A stretch of DNA of 64,000 nucleotides from positions 62,001-126,000 of the forward strand of contig BLLK01000046.1 of assembly GCA_021927905.1 (NCBI GenBank), written 5' to 3'. The translations under genes and the position numbers were made by a program. The stretch is from Chaetoceros tenuissimus (taxonomy: Eukaryota; Bacillariophyta; Thalassiosirophyceae; Chaetocerotales; Chaetocerotaceae). Every line of letters starts with the position of its first letter. The first letter of the stretch is position 1. The notes beneath the pieces were generated by a model. That model searched no databases and had not been told where the DNA came from. It saw nothing but the letters and a program-made list of their open reading frames with translations. This document shows positions 18,992 through 31,493 of this stretch, piece by piece.

Positions 18992-21900
18992 ATGATTTTG
19001 ACAATTTTGATAGTCTCGTCATTGTTCCATTCGATAGATACAATGCAAGTCAGCCAAACATGGAGCGATAGACATTGGTGTGAAAGAGTAATAAACCCTA
19101 GTTGGCCATTTGCATACTCAAAGAACGAAATTCAACTTGAAGAAACCAAAGGAAGAGTCATCACTAACAGACAAGATTTCCGGCATCGTTGTCAGACTAG
19201 AGGAGTTCAATCGAAATGTCATGTGTGTCAAGATATTGCTTGTAACTCGTCGGAATCACCCATTTGTCATGTTCAACTTCAAGGAGTATCAACTCAAGAA
19301 ATGAGCAAAAATATTCCAACAGTGACTGATATACCCTGGGCTGTGGGAGGACTGCATCGATACGATTATGGTGGAGAAAATACGACGCATATTTGTTTAC
19401 ATATGGTTGGGGGTAAATGTCAATCAAATTTTGGAGAAGATTATTCGACATGTCCACAACGATGTTGGGGTTATTCTAAAAGACCAAGACCTAACGATAA
19501 TAAACCTGGACCAATACTCATTCATGAAGAAGCAAAGAAAGAATTACAAGAAATTTGGCAGTTGAATAATGAAAACCATCAAGGGCTAGAAATGATACCA
19601 TGGATGCAGAGATTCCCTACGCAGTCGTGGAACTATCCAAAGGAACCTACAAATTTTACTTTGGAAAATCCATTCATCACAGGAATCCATAATACACGAC
19701 AAGGCTTTTCCTTCACTCTTGCAGGTGATGCAATTAATGGTACTCCAGGCTTTGAAGACGGTGACGCAAAAACAGCCAGGTAAGATTGTGGTCGTGGTGT
19801 TTAGAATCATGCTTTTACTCTAGACAAAATTCTCAAACATCTTTACAGATTTCGATTTCCAGAGGGAGTAGCCGTTGACCACGAGGGGTATGTGTTCGTC
19901 GCCGACACTGGAAACCATGCAATCCGAATGATTTCTCCAACTGGTAATGTCATCACAATAGGAGGTAATGGAAAAGCTGGCTTCGAAAATGGAAATTTTC
20001 AGTCAACTACTCAGTTTTCGTCTCCATCGGGCATTGCTATTTGGCGAGACTGGCAGTGGTGGCCATACCCTAATCCAAATGATATTGACTCTTTCCTTTA
20101 TAAAAATGGTGGTGGAAAGCTCGTGCTTTTTGTAGCCGATACAGGGAACCATCAAATCAGGAAATTGAACATTTTGTTAGACGAGCAAAGTAGAGTGGAA
20201 AGAAAAGTCTTGGATGTCAAAGTGGAATGTTTCAGTGGGTGTGCTTCTGTTCCTCGACCTGGTTACGCAGATGGAAATTCCAAAGAGGCACGTTTTGACA
20301 GTCCACGAGGTATTGTTGTGAGTGATGAAGGAGAAATTTTTGTAGCAGATACTAATAATCATTTGATCAGAAAGATAGATAGGTTTGGTTTTACTGAAAC
20401 AATTGCAGGGTCGACCAAAACAGCTGAAATAAACGACAAAGGATATGCATTAGAAGGCTGTCCTAAGCCTTGTCTAGCTGGAGTTCAAGGACATGAAGAT
20501 GGCAATGCCCTTGATGCAAAGTTCACATTTCCAAATGACGTAGCGATTGCCTCACGAGAAAAACTACTGTTTATTACTGAGAAGCATCATGTTCGGCAAT
20601 TGAATCTGAAAATTCAATCAGTGACTACAATTGCTGGTTCGTCTAGTGAAAACGAAAGAGACGGGTATGGATCTGATGCTTCGTTTAACAAACCTGAAGG
20701 TATTGCCATTTCGATGGATGGTGACTTGTTTATTTCGGATTCTGTGTCATGTCGTTTGAGGAGAGGTCAATACAATGCCAAAGCGGTTCCTTTATCCTCT
20801 TGTGAAGACACTTTAGCAACAATATTTCGACCGCCTAGTTGTTCTTCTTACAACGATCCTATTGACGAATATGGCCTAAAGATCACATCAAAAGAAGGAA
20901 ATATGAACTACAACTATCAACACAGAGACAAAAGTGGTCATATTCTTGGCGAAGACTTCATCGGTCGAAGCAGGAAAATCTGTGTAGGTTCCCCTCCACC
21001 TAGATATCATTTGATTTGGAACGACGAAAGATCTAATTTCAATATCATGAACAAGACTTTGGTTGTAGATGATGGCGTTTACAATGTTCGAGAAGATCCA
21101 AATGAAGGTTCCATGATAACTGTGAATTGTCCCACAGGATGTCCTTTAACAAACTTGTCCACTGACAAGATTATAAAAGTTCAAATCGCAGAGGAAAATA
21201 TCACATTGTTTACTGAGGAGATACCAATTTGTGTGGCAGCAGTTTATGAAGGAGTAATTGCAAGAGAAACTGGTGGCCTTGTAGACGTTACTATTGTTGG
21301 TGTAGAACCTTTATCAGATGAAAAGGTGTTCCCTCTATCTTTTCTTTCTATGGGACAGCTTTTTTCAGTGACAAAGTCTCGTGAAGAAATCAGTATTGAA
21401 ACTATAGCTGGTTCACCGTCAACACTGACAAAAAGCTTTTGTGGTTTTCGGAACTCAATCCCAGCTAAAGGCTCAATGGTAAGTCGATTGTTTCTGATGA
21501 AACCTCATTTCCATGTTGACTTGTTGACATCTCAACTTTCAAACCATGTGTTAGTTCCAAAATCCAACTTCGATAGATATATTTGCAAACAGTACTTTGA
21601 ATAATGTGGATAAATTTATGTTCGTTGCTGATACAAACAATAATGTCATTCGTGGCTTAACCGCAATATGTTCTTTTGTCTGTGAAAATGAGGGAATTTG
21701 TATCGGGGTTGACAAATGCAAGTGTCAAGAAGGATTGGGTGGCAGAGATTGCACCCTGCCTATATGTGAACAAAAGTGTGGTCCAAGGAAAGTATGTGTG
21801 GGGCCCAATCAGTGTTCTTGTATTCCTGGTTATACTGGAGATACTTGCGAAATTGCCACCTGTGTTCAAAATTGTGCAAATGGGGGATATTGTTCTGCTC

Positions 21901-24900
21901 CAGACACCTGCTCCTGTGATGGTTGGTTTGACTCCAATTGCACCACTCCTGTTTGTAAACAAACTTGTGGTAACGGTGGAAATTGTACATCTACCGATAC
22001 TTGTACCTGTCATCCACAATGGACTGGTGATGATTGTAGAACTCCTGTATGTGAGCAAACGTGTCAAAATGGTGGAATGTGCGTTGCCCCAAATACATGT
22101 CAATGTACCCCTCATTTTAGCGGTTATGATTGCAGTAATCCAGTCTGCAATCAAGGTTACTTCACTACTGATGTAGAACCTGTCGAATGGATAGAATATA
22201 GACCTTGTGACATTGAGGCATGGTGCAACGCAACCAATTCTTTTGAATGTCGACACTTGAATAAAGTCATTGATTTTGGAAACATTGGTCCAATAGAAAG
22301 GTGAGTGCTTTCGATCTTTGAAATGTATATTTATAACATGTTTGTTCTGAATTTCTAGATTCGTGTAGAGGAGAAGATGCGAGTATTTTAGAAGAAATGG
22401 GTTGCATTCTTTTGGAATTGAAGCCAGATGTTCTAACTTGGTTTCAGTATATAAATTCCACTGATGATTCTCTCACTACACCAATGAGACATTCCCATCC
22501 AAGTCCTCATGACGTAAACACAAATGCACTTCATGAGTGGTCAATTCTATTTGATAATAGGAACCATACAAAACCATGGCCATGGACCTACAATATAGAT
22601 AGACAAGTTGCAATAGCTAGGCAAATTAAAGTCAAACAAGGGCGGTATGTCTGTGCAAATGATGGGCAATGTGTTTCACCAGATACATGTATGTGTAATA
22701 ATGGATGGATAGGATTTGATTGTAGAGTCCCTGTATGTGAACAAGGTTACTACGAACCTGATCAAAGATCCTTCGTGAAGAGTATGAATGATGCTGAACA
22801 ATTGAAAATATTCGAGCGATTTTTAACTCGAAATGCCTCTTACAGACTTGATCCTGTAGCAGAAGGCTATTCCAACCCTCGTCGAATGTCTGTCCAAGAA
22901 AATTTTGTGAAAGACTCTATTCTTACTAGATCTGCAATCAGTGTTGGTGGTCTAGAATATCTAGGACCTGATGGCAATCATCAAGGTGGTTATGAATGCT
23001 CCATCAGAGCTGTGACAGAGTGGGAAGATTATCGTTCGGGTTACTTACATGAGCATCCAAACTTTTATTCTAGATATATGGATAGAAAAATTGAAGCTGA
23101 TGGTAATACTTACACTTTGTGGATTGATATGGAGTGGAACTATACTCATTGGAAGTCACATCCATTAGAAGTATATGAACAAGATCTCAATATCACCGAC
23201 ACCAGTACAACAAGATTATACGTATACACAGATGAAGGGTACAAAAGAAAGGGAGAATGGTTTCGAAGTGTAGCAAACTGGACGAAAGGACGCTGTATTC
23301 TAGAATTTCAAAGGGTTTGTGATCAGAACACGACATTCAAAGACTTGGAGGACAAAGGTGGGTCAGCAGAAGGAATGTTGCCTGTTCAAGATACCGACTT
23401 GGTAAGTCTTACTAAAATACTTGACTCTAATTGTCTCTCGATGATAGATGCTCACAATTCGGCTGATACTATCAAGTCCTACCGTCCAAGAATAGTCTAC
23501 ACAGACCATCATGTTGTTGTAGAGGGTAATTGGCTTTTGGAAGAGAATGTCTGTGTAGATCAAGTGATTCGGGGCTGCTTCAATAATGGGACATGTGTAG
23601 GACCAAATAAATGTATATGTGCAGAAGGCTGGTCGGGCGACGACTGTTCAGTTCCTTTATGTGAAACTCCATGTTTCAATGATGGAAATTGCACTCTACC
23701 CAATGTCTGTACTTGCGAAAAGGGTTGGGAAGGTCCACATTGTGAAACCCCCATTTGCGCTCAAGAATGTAATAATGGAGGGAAGTGTGTGGCTCCAGAT
23801 CAATGCGAATGTATACAATGGGAAAGTCAATGGCGCGATGGAAGAAGTGGAGGAGGAGTTCCAATATTTCAGACTCATGAAGCTACCCCTCAGTTGACAG
23901 GATGGACAGGTTACGACTGTTCTACTCCAATTTGTGTGCAAGCGGAAAGATTCATTCATAATATCAACATGGAATCATACAACGAAAATGAAATAAAATC
24001 TTTAGGGGGTCATGGCAAAGATGGGAAACTCGAATGTAACACTGTCAAATGTCCAGAGTATGACGAGATTCTTTTGATAAATAATGGAAAGAGTTTCCAA
24101 ACTGGCTGCGGATATGATCCTGCTACAGGCTGCTGTTTCCAGACTGAAGATAGTTTCGAGTGCATCCAATGTGACGATGAAATAAATGCTGTAGACTTTT
24201 GTTTTCCATCTCGACTTTCAATGGAACGATATCACTTTACTGAAGATATCCCCACGTTGTTCAAGACTCGAAACGGAGATGTTAAACTTTGCGGTCCACT
24301 TCACAATCCAGGAGGTATTTCTCAAAAAGATTATTTTATATCTGATGATCCATTTGCTACCCAATTTTTCAGCAACAGAAATTATCGAGCTAATATTACC
24401 TCCGATACATTCCTGTGTAATCGACATGAATGGATCCAGGGCAATTATGGCAGAGATGGTAGACATTCTCGGGTAAACTATCGCAACTTTACTTTCAACG
24501 AGTCTCTCCAAAAGTGGAGTTTAGAATCCTCTCACAACGGAGAGGGTATTTTTGCTTGTCATAATGGAGGTAGCTGTATTGCACCAGATGTTTGCACATG
24601 CACAGATGGATACGATGGTTTTGATTGTAGGACTCCCCTTTGTCGACATCAACAAATGGACGGAAGAATCGTTAGTTGCCTCAACGGGGGAATTTGTCAA
24701 GATAAAGATAGATGCATATGTCCAACTACACAGTCTATATTATGGATGAAACACAAGACTGCAGATCGAGGAATAACTGGGTGGTCTGGAACAGATTGCT
24801 CAATGCCTGTATGCGTTCAAGGGTTTTACGATCCTGAATGCAACGACAATCCTTCAGCCATAGGTGGTGAAGGTTGCTACCGATGTGCAAATGGAGGTAT

Positions 24901-25519
24901 TTGCACTTCGCCAGATGTTTGTCAATGTCCAGATAACTGGACTGGATATGATTGCAAAACACCAGTCTGTAAATTGCAAGAGATTTCGGAGGTGGTCAGA
25001 AGTGAATTGATGACAGAAGACGAAAACAAAATCGAACTTTTTAAGAATGATCCTTGTTCTATGGGCGGGAATGAAGAAAGAGGAAAGTGTATCCTTCCGA
25101 ATCAATGTATGTGCACTTGCAAACAGTCTTACAACAGACCATTATGTAGACTGCTTGGAGGAAGTTATTGTCAGAAACCATTTCACGATCCTTTAACTAA
25201 ATATCGAAATGTCTTGGAACCAAACCAAATATTTGGAACTCGGTCTTGCGTCTCCGGCTTTGAGGGTGCAGTGGACGAGAATGACAAGTTCATTTCCTGT
25301 CATCGTGAAATTTATGAACCTACTCTATTAATAAGGCACACAAGATCTATCCTTTTCTCCTCTATAGTCACGTTGTTGATGCTAGTCTGGATAACTTCGA
25401 GGGCAAAAAGAAGAAGGCACGAAAGTTTCATGGCAAGGATTTATGGAAATAGAGAGCAACCAAATCCAGATCGAGTTTCCAAATCTAATTCAGCCATTTT
25501 CCGACAAAAGAATAGATAA
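18992..25519 (+). CDS. giant NHL-repeat/EGF-repeat single-pass surface protein
   Basis: Four exons: 18992..19779, 19849..21478, 21555..22300 and 22369..25519. All three introns (69, 76 and 68 nt) are GT-AG and keep phase, giving 2,104 residues. A signal peptide is followed by a Cys-containing region of about 230 residues. NHL beta-propeller repeats then span about 262-570 (VFVADTGNHAIR, LFVADTGNHQIRK, IFVADTNNHLIRK, LFITEKHHVRQ). A beta-rich middle part follows. From about 830 there are about twelve tenascin/teneurin-type EGF repeats (CxNGGxCxxPDxCxC...GWxGxDCxxPVC), some separated by long inserts. One membrane helix (SILFSSIVTLLMLVWI) near 2050 and a short basic tail end the protein. Likely a cell-surface adhesion or matrix-sensing protein. 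Confidence 0.85.
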
Positions 25520-25579
25520 AATTTATGACAACGTTGTGTTAAAAATATATAATTACTCTTTTCATGACCATTTTGAAGT

Positions 25580-26926
25580 TTAGACTTCTTTCCATTGTCT
25601 GTGTAATTCATCAAATGACTTGAGTGGAATTGCCATAGAAAACTGAGAAATTTTTTCTTTCAACTCTTGCAAAGTTTCAGGTACTAATGAGTTTACCTCG
25701 TTTACAAGATGCAAAAATGCTCTCTTTTCAATTTGAACAATTAGTTTTCCATAATCACTTTGACCATCGTATAGAAATGCTGCTCCAAAGTCAGTAAGCC
25801 ATATTTGATCTTGCGTATCATCAGAAATGAGGATGTTATGTCCATAGAAGTCACCATGGCAGATTCCTTTTTCGTGTAATTTCATCAAGGCATACAGCAA
25901 ATCACCAATAATGGCTCGAGCTCTTGCTTCCGATATTTTCAAGCCATCTTCATATACATCTCTAGAACACGATTCTAGACTTGGAGGCTCTGCTAGGACA
26001 CTATAATTCTTTAATAATTCCATGATCAAGTTCCCTTTTGATGTTTTACCCAGAACATGTACCAATGACTTACATCCGATAGAAGATGCAATCATTGCTA
26101 CTTTCCTTTCATCTTGTGGGGAACCATCAGACGTCATGTTGGAGTAGTATTCCTTCACAGCTACCGGAACTTGTTCAGATTTTCCATCATTTTCAATTTG
26201 CAATTCATATTTCCTTGTAACTCCGCTAGCTCCTTTCCCTAATACGGTTCCTTGCGTTGGATCATCAAGTTTAGGCTCTGAGAAAAGTTGTAGATGCATT
26301 TCATCAACTGAGGACAGATCCTCGCCTTGATGAATGAAAGGATTTCCAGAAAAAGCACACCAACTGAGCTTTGGTAAATTTAATAATTCCATTGGTGGGG
26401 TGGACAATTGATTAGAAGCCAAACGAATTAATTCTAAACTATGACAGTTTTCAATCTCCTTGGGAATAGATGACAAACAATTTCCACTCATCATGAACTT
26501 TTGCAATTTTGTACACCTACCGATTGTAGATGGGATGGATATAATTTTGTTGTCAGTAAGTATAAGCCACCTAAGTTGCGGTTGAAGTGCCTCAGGGTGA
26601 ATCGATGTGATCTCATTAGATTTAAAGGAGACCATTTGGAGTTTGGGGCATTTACCAATGACTTCTGGAACTTGAGCAAACTTGTTCTTCATACAAAAGA
26701 GAATGGATAGATTTGGTAGATACTTGGGTAAAGACTCTGGTAGACTATTCAGATCTGCATCAAATAGATCAAGCTTTGTAATACCTGCCAGGGTAGAGAC
26801 CGAAATCGCCGACGGATCAACGGATGCAAATGACTTTGATAAAGCCACTAGCTTTTGAATTTCTAGTAACTTTGGATCAACATCATGATCGTCCTGTTTC
26901 TTTTCATCATCTTTAGATATAGACAT
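25580..26926 (-). CDS. leucine-rich-repeat protein kinase (cytosolic)
   Basis: A single exon of 448 codons. Residues about 40-215 carry around seven leucine-rich repeats of the short type (LTDNKIISIPSTIGRCTKL, MSGNCLSSIPKEIENCHSL). A kinase-like domain follows: glycine loop LGKGASGVTRKY, VPVAVKEYY with the ATP-binding Lys, HGDFYGHNIL as catalytic loop (HGD in place of HRD, Asp and Asn kept) and TDFGAAF as DFG. No signal peptide or membrane helix, so this is not a receptor kinase. The C-lobe is short. The HGD form is found in atypical and LRR-linked kinases; activity is plausible because Lys, Asp and DFG are all present. Convergent with the NHL/EGF gene only 60 bp away. Confidence 0.85.
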   Translation of the reverse strand: MSISKDDEKKQDDHDVDPKLLEIQKLVALSKSFASVDPSAISVSTLAGITKLDLFDADLNSLPESLPKYLPNLSILFCMKNKFAQVPEVIGKCPKLQMVSFKSNEITSIHPEALQPQLRWLILTDNKIISIPSTIGRCTKLQKFMMSGNCLSSIPKEIENCHSLELIRLASNQLSTPPMELLNLPKLSWCAFSGNPFIHQGEDLSSVDEMHLQLFSEPKLDDPTQGTVLGKGASGVTRKYELQIENDGKSEQVPVAVKEYYSNMTSDGSPQDERKVAMIASSIGCKSLVHVLGKTSKGNLIMELLKNYSVLAEPPSLESCSRDVYEDGLKISEARARAIIGDLLYALMKLHEKGICHGDFYGHNILISDDTQDQIWLTDFGAAFLYDGQSDYGKLIVQIEKRAFLHLVNEVNSLVPETLQELKEKISQFSMAIPLKSFDELHRQWKEV

Positions 26927-27346
26927 TGTTTCTTCTTGTGAATACTATTGCTGAGCTGTAACTACGATAAACAATGGAAGATGAGGAACAACGATGTAAT
27001 AGAAGAGAATTTATTTTACTTTGAGAGCACAAGAGGCAAAAGAAGAGCTTGTTCTCTTTGAGGGAGGGTATTGTGTACCACATATAACCATCAAATACCC
27101 GTAACTAATACGATCATTATTCTACCAATTTTTAGGCCTGGGTTCTCATTTCTTTACTTATTAAAATGCATGCAGTTTTGAAATTGAATAAGAACCGAAC
27201 CACCATACGTAGAGTGATTTTTGGATAATGGGTTTACTCCACATAATAAATTACGAGTACACGATTAAACATTTGGAACAAGCCAAATTGAAAAAGACCT
27301 ACAAAACATTACCATCACGAAACAAATAATTTACCATTGCAAATTA
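26927..27346. promoter_or_regulatory. divergent promoter region
   Basis: About 420 bp between the divergent LRR-kinase and LNR-protein genes. No defined element recognised. Confidence 0.4.
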
Positions 27347-28841
27347 ATGTCAAATCCACAGGAGCTAGAAGAAGGTATGGTCTTTCTATTACTATTTCCC
27401 TGATTTTATTTGCATATCCCATGTCATAATAACATGGTCATTATCGAAATATTTCTCATCTCAAATGTTTACAAAAGGTAACTTTGAAGAAAATGAGGGG
27501 GAAAAACTCAAACAAACAGTTACAATACCTCACCACTTGGAACCAGATATCTACAATGTAATGATGCTAAGCCCAATACTTATCGAGGAACGAGAAATCT
27601 TCAAACTCAAACCTCTTGCAAAAGCATGGGAAGTGGGCCTTTTCGCCTTCTCAATGCAATTTGTAATTGGTATTCTTCTGATTCTGAACCTACTAAAAAA
27701 TGAATATGGGGCAATGGATCTGAACGTGCCACTAAGAGTCAGTGGTACTGTACGATGTGGTCAGATTTTCACCATTTTTCTTTCTCTAATGATGCAGACT
27801 GATGTCTCATCTGCAATCTGGAATGTCTGGTTTTTGAGATATTCTGAAAGTACATCTCAATGGAAAAAGCTACTACAAGAAGATTCCCAAAGCGGCAATA
27901 CTTTGCACATTTGGTTACGGAGAATTCTGTTTCCAAACTTGCTCAAATTTTTACAAGCTGCTCTGATTCTTTGTGCCACTTGGATCATTATCATTCAAAG
28001 CGATGATTTTGTTGATTTGATCACGAACTTTACTGCTCTCTTCATCGTGTCATCCATAGATGACGTCTTTTTCATCATGGCCGACCAGGGGGTCCTTGGC
28101 AGCGATCTTTCCAAATCAGCAAAGACCTTATCAGATATTGAACTCAATTGTGGCGAGAAACTCTCATTTTTACCTTCCGCCATGACATTGATCGCTGCCA
28201 TCATGTACATATGCTTTGCATTAGTCATGTTTCTCGGACTTGGTGTCATTGCTCATAGACAGGATTCAGGTACTTACATTAGGAAGCGCTACCCAGTATG
28301 CACTCGTGATGTAAAAGATGTATCAAAGTTAGGAGATGGAAAATGTCACGCCGAATTTAACAATGAAAATTGTAATTTCGACCACGGTGACTGTGAAATT
28401 TTCAATCTGATGTATCCAAACTGCGACGTTAAGAATCCTTACAACGTAGGCGATGGTCACTGCGATGCATCTGAAGGCTATAACGTCACTGAGTGTGATT
28501 ATGATGGTGGAGATTGCTTGTCACTTTCTTGTATAGATATTTGTGACTTGGTTGCAGAGATTGATGCAAAATCTTATAGCGATTGTGTTTCTTCATGCGA
28601 CGAAGAGGAGACTACTGACCCTCCAGTAAACGATACAAATTCAAACTACTATTATTGGCTTCGCTGCGGATCCATAGACCAAGCGTGTTGCATGGATTGT
28701 GCTCAACAGCATGGTATTTTGACTTGCATTGATGACTGTGACGATATTGCCGATGGAAATAATGCGATTCTGTATACTGCTTGTAAAACAAATTGCAGGG
28801 CTAAACCAAATTTCATCTTTTGTCTAAACAATGACTGTTGA
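27347..28841 (+). CDS. multi-pass membrane protein with two LIN12/Notch repeats
   Basis: Proposed exons 27347..27374 (MSNPQELEE) and 27478..28841, joined in phase over a 103-nt intron GTATGG...AAAAG. A simpler alternative starts at the Met at 27465. The body has about five hydrophobic helices (around VGLFAFSMQFVIGILLILNL, IFTIFLSLMM, FLQAALILCATWIIII, ALFIVSSIDDVFFIM, LIAAIMYICFALVMFLGLGV). A Cys-rich outer part follows with two LIN12/Notch-repeat signatures: GDGKCHAEFNNENCNFDHGDC and GDGHCDASEGYNVTECDYDGGDC. Two further Cys-rich units end the protein. LNR modules bind Ca. Many diatom genomes hold such LNR membrane proteins of unknown role. Confidence 0.8.
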
Positions 28842-28966
28842 ATGGAAATTGAAAATAACGGTAGATTTTGAACTATTCTCTACTGAATTTTAAAATATAT
28901 TGATAAGATCTATAGAGCGCTGCGCATAAAAATGAAGAATATGTTTCAATCAAACTTCTAAACTCT

Positions 28967-29929
28967 TCACCACATTCTAGCACTTCCATCCATGTGTCTA
29001 ATTGATTTCAAGATGCCTTCACAGGCAACTTCAATTCTCTTTTCAGCACTAGTAGCTGTTAGTAGAGCTGGTCTAATTTCCATTGCCACACCCATTGCAG
29101 GCAAGGGGTTGATCAAACTACCGATCCATAACGCTCGTTCTGTGGGTTGATCTTCTGGTGGAATTTGTCCTATATCCTCAAGCAATGCATCGATTTGACC
29201 TACTTCTCTCTCATTTTCTTTTGCCAACTCAATCCATCTATCAACTAGACTTAGATTGTTTTCCATATTTGCATTGGGAGTTGTCAATTCTTTAGCTTTC
29301 ATGATTGCTCGAGCTACTGACATTTTATCATCACTGTTTTTGATTTCTTCATCTTCTTGCTCTTGAGAGTTTAAGTATTTGACTCTTGCTTCAGTCCATC
29401 CCTGCTCTGCATTATCAACTTCTCCAGTTATGATGAACCTTCTACCAGCTTTTAAAACAAGAAAGACAGAATCACCTTCAAAAGCTGGATTTTCCATTAT
29501 TTCAACTTCGCATCCAGTTGTCAGATTAATTTTTTCTCCAGTGTTTAGTATTGCCATTCCCAACATACCAAAAGTAGGAGTTTCTTTTTGCATTTGTGTC
29601 CTGACCAATTCCATTAAAAGAGGATTTCTGACTTGTATTTTTAATGTTTGACGAGGAAGCATACAGTCCAACACGACGAGTGGAATTTTGGTTTCCAATT
29701 CTTGAACTTGCTGTATTCTACTATTCAGAGCTTTCATGAAATCAAAGTCATCACCATCTTCTTGCGCCTTTAAGCGGGTGCTTTTCTCTGGACTTGTACA
29801 AAAGGCTTTGATAGTTGATACTGGATTAACAAGTTTCGATCTTGTAGACATTGAATGCATAAATGCTCCAACCCTTGTAATGAATGCTATTTGCATAGAA
29901 AAAGCGAAAAGGAGAGATGCTATCTTCAT
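28967..29929 (-). CDS. plastid LON substrate-binding-domain protein
   Basis: A single exon of 320 codons. The N-terminus is a signal peptide ending VGA-FMHS, the diatom plastid cleavage pattern, followed by a Ser/Lys-rich transit stretch. Residues about 75-195 form a LON N-terminal (PUA-like) domain: ETKIPLVVLDCMLPRQTLKI, then FGMLGMAILNTGEKINLTTGCEVEI and a strand with VFLVLKAGRRFIITGEV. There is no AAA ATPase or Lon protease domain. In plants and algae such stand-alone LON-domain proteins are plastid proteins of unknown function. The C-terminal helices (DRWIELAKENEREVGQID) match the usual C-terminal part of this family. Convergent with the LNR gene. Confidence 0.85.
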   Translation of the reverse strand: MKIASLLFAFSMQIAFITRVGAFMHSMSTRSKLVNPVSTIKAFCTSPEKSTRLKAQEDGDDFDFMKALNSRIQQVQELETKIPLVVLDCMLPRQTLKIQVRNPLLMELVRTQMQKETPTFGMLGMAILNTGEKINLTTGCEVEIMENPAFEGDSVFLVLKAGRRFIITGEVDNAEQGWTEARVKYLNSQEQEDEEIKNSDDKMSVARAIMKAKELTTPNANMENNLSLVDRWIELAKENEREVGQIDALLEDIGQIPPEDQPTERALWIGSLINPLPAMGVAMEIRPALLTATSAEKRIEVACEGILKSIRHMDGSARMW

Positions 29930-30369
29930 TTTTGAACAAAGTACCTATCGAATCAGTCCGTGTTTGAGGTTCTAGTTAGTCTATCCAACAGGTAGGATGG
30001 TAAATCTGATACGAGGCAAAGAAGTAGGTGCAGATGTTGAATTCAATAATGATTCTTCTTCATACCGTACAACATCAAATATTTGGTAAAACTTCCACAA
30101 CACATCATCAAACAATGCTCTCGCTGCTCGTTTGTCTTCGTCAGTGGACCCCTCAGTGGACGCTGGATCGTAGCTAAAGGGGTAAAGGGATGGTCTCCCA
30201 AATAAATAAATCTACCAACCCAACAAAAAGATACCATCAATCGTTTGAGAACACTGGAACCCTCATATTTCTTCATCTTCATCAACAATTGATGTGTTTA
30301 GTCTCTTCTCATAACATAAATTCAATTTAATAATAATATAAACACTCATTTAATTACAATAAAAATAAC
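29930..30369. promoter_or_regulatory. divergent promoter region
   Basis: 440 bp between the divergent LON-domain and MsrA genes. A minus-strand 81-codon frame here is not supported. A short repeat (gtggacccctcagtggacgc) is visible near 30145. Confidence 0.4.
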
Positions 30370-31102
30370 ATGTCTGAGCTATCGTCAAATATCACTCTTG
30401 GTGCAGGTAAGTTCACAAATAGTTTTGTGCATTCAAATCAAATTCACCATGAAAACAAACTTCTAATGAATAATCAACTACTTCATTCAATAGGATGCTA
30501 CTGGGGAACTGAAAAATACATCAAACGAGACTTTCAAAAGATGTTCCCCAATAGTATCAAATCAGCATCTGTAGGATTCATGTCACCATTTGAAGGTAAG
30601 TCATGGGCACGCTTTCAGTTACCTATACTATTGAATACAGTCAAAGTAGCTCACATCACCTTTTTCGCATCCCAAACCAAAAGACCATAAGAAAAATCCA
30701 TCCTATAGACAAGTTTGTACAGGAGAAACAGGACATGTTGAAGTATTAAACGTGGAACTGAATGAACCAGAAAAACATCTCGAGGAGTTGATCAAATTTT
30801 TCTTCCTATTTCATGATCCAACAACTGAAAATAGACAAGGAAATGACGTAGGAACGCAGTATGCATCTGCAATTTTTGTGAATGACCCAGAGCAGAAAAA
30901 AATTGTAGATAAAGTGATTAATGATTTGCAAAGCCACCTGGATGAAAACAAATCACCTTATCATGGAAACAAAGTGATGACCCTAATTCATGATGCAACT
31001 GAGTTTTATCCTGCTCATGATGAACATCAAGAATATCTATTTAAGAATCCAAATGGATACTGTAATCACTACATGAGAATGAAAGAATTTCCTTTGAATT
31101 GA
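30370..31102 (+). CDS. MSRA: peptide methionine sulfoxide reductase MsrA
   Basis: Three exons, 30370..30406, 30494..30595 and 30684..31102 (introns 87 and 88 nt), giving 185 residues. The first junction creates GCYWGTE, the MsrA active-site motif with catalytic Cys at about residue 14. The second restores NPSYRQVCTGETGHVEV, and exon 3 holds FLFHDPTTENRQGNDVGTQY, the family's substrate-binding block. The first intron is a multiple of three and contains no stop, so unspliced RNA would also be open, but only the spliced form makes the active site. MsrA reduces methionine-S-sulfoxide in proteins using thioredoxin. No targeting peptide, so a cytosolic form. Confidence 0.92.
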
Positions 31103-31493
31103 AACTCATACTATCAATTTAAGAAGTACTCGTTGTCACCAAAAAAGTGGGCTAATGATATTCATGTATGTCATGTATTTAGTAGGGTGGCTAAGAATAA
31201 ATATTTTAAAACATCATATCGCGTCTATTCTATCTACATCATTGCTAATCATCTTTAGATTATTACCTTTAAAAATTACCAAGAATATTTGGTATTTCTA
31301 CGAAATGAAGAGGAAAATCTGTGGAAAACAGATAAAAAAGGGGAGAGAAGGAGGAGAATCATAGGCAGCAAGCAGCCAGCAAACTGCAAATGCACTCATA
31401 TGTGTAATTGTGGAACTATTACCTAGTACCATCATATCGACCACTCACCACATAAGTAAAAGCTATTTCAACACGCATTCACAAGTTTTAAAT
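31103..31493. other. intergenic, no gene seen
   Basis: 391 bp between two plus-strand genes: MsrA 3' flank and EMC7 promoter. A 69-codon frame is unsupported. Confidence 0.5.

Noticed and set aside
21657-22256. Minus-strand frame opposite the EGF repeats
   Set aside because: Repetitive shadow of Cys-rich repeats; no start context or domain.
21660-24970. CRISPR-like spacing of repeats
   Set aside because: The periodicity comes from EGF-repeat codons in a eukaryotic gene, with no conserved repeat at base level.
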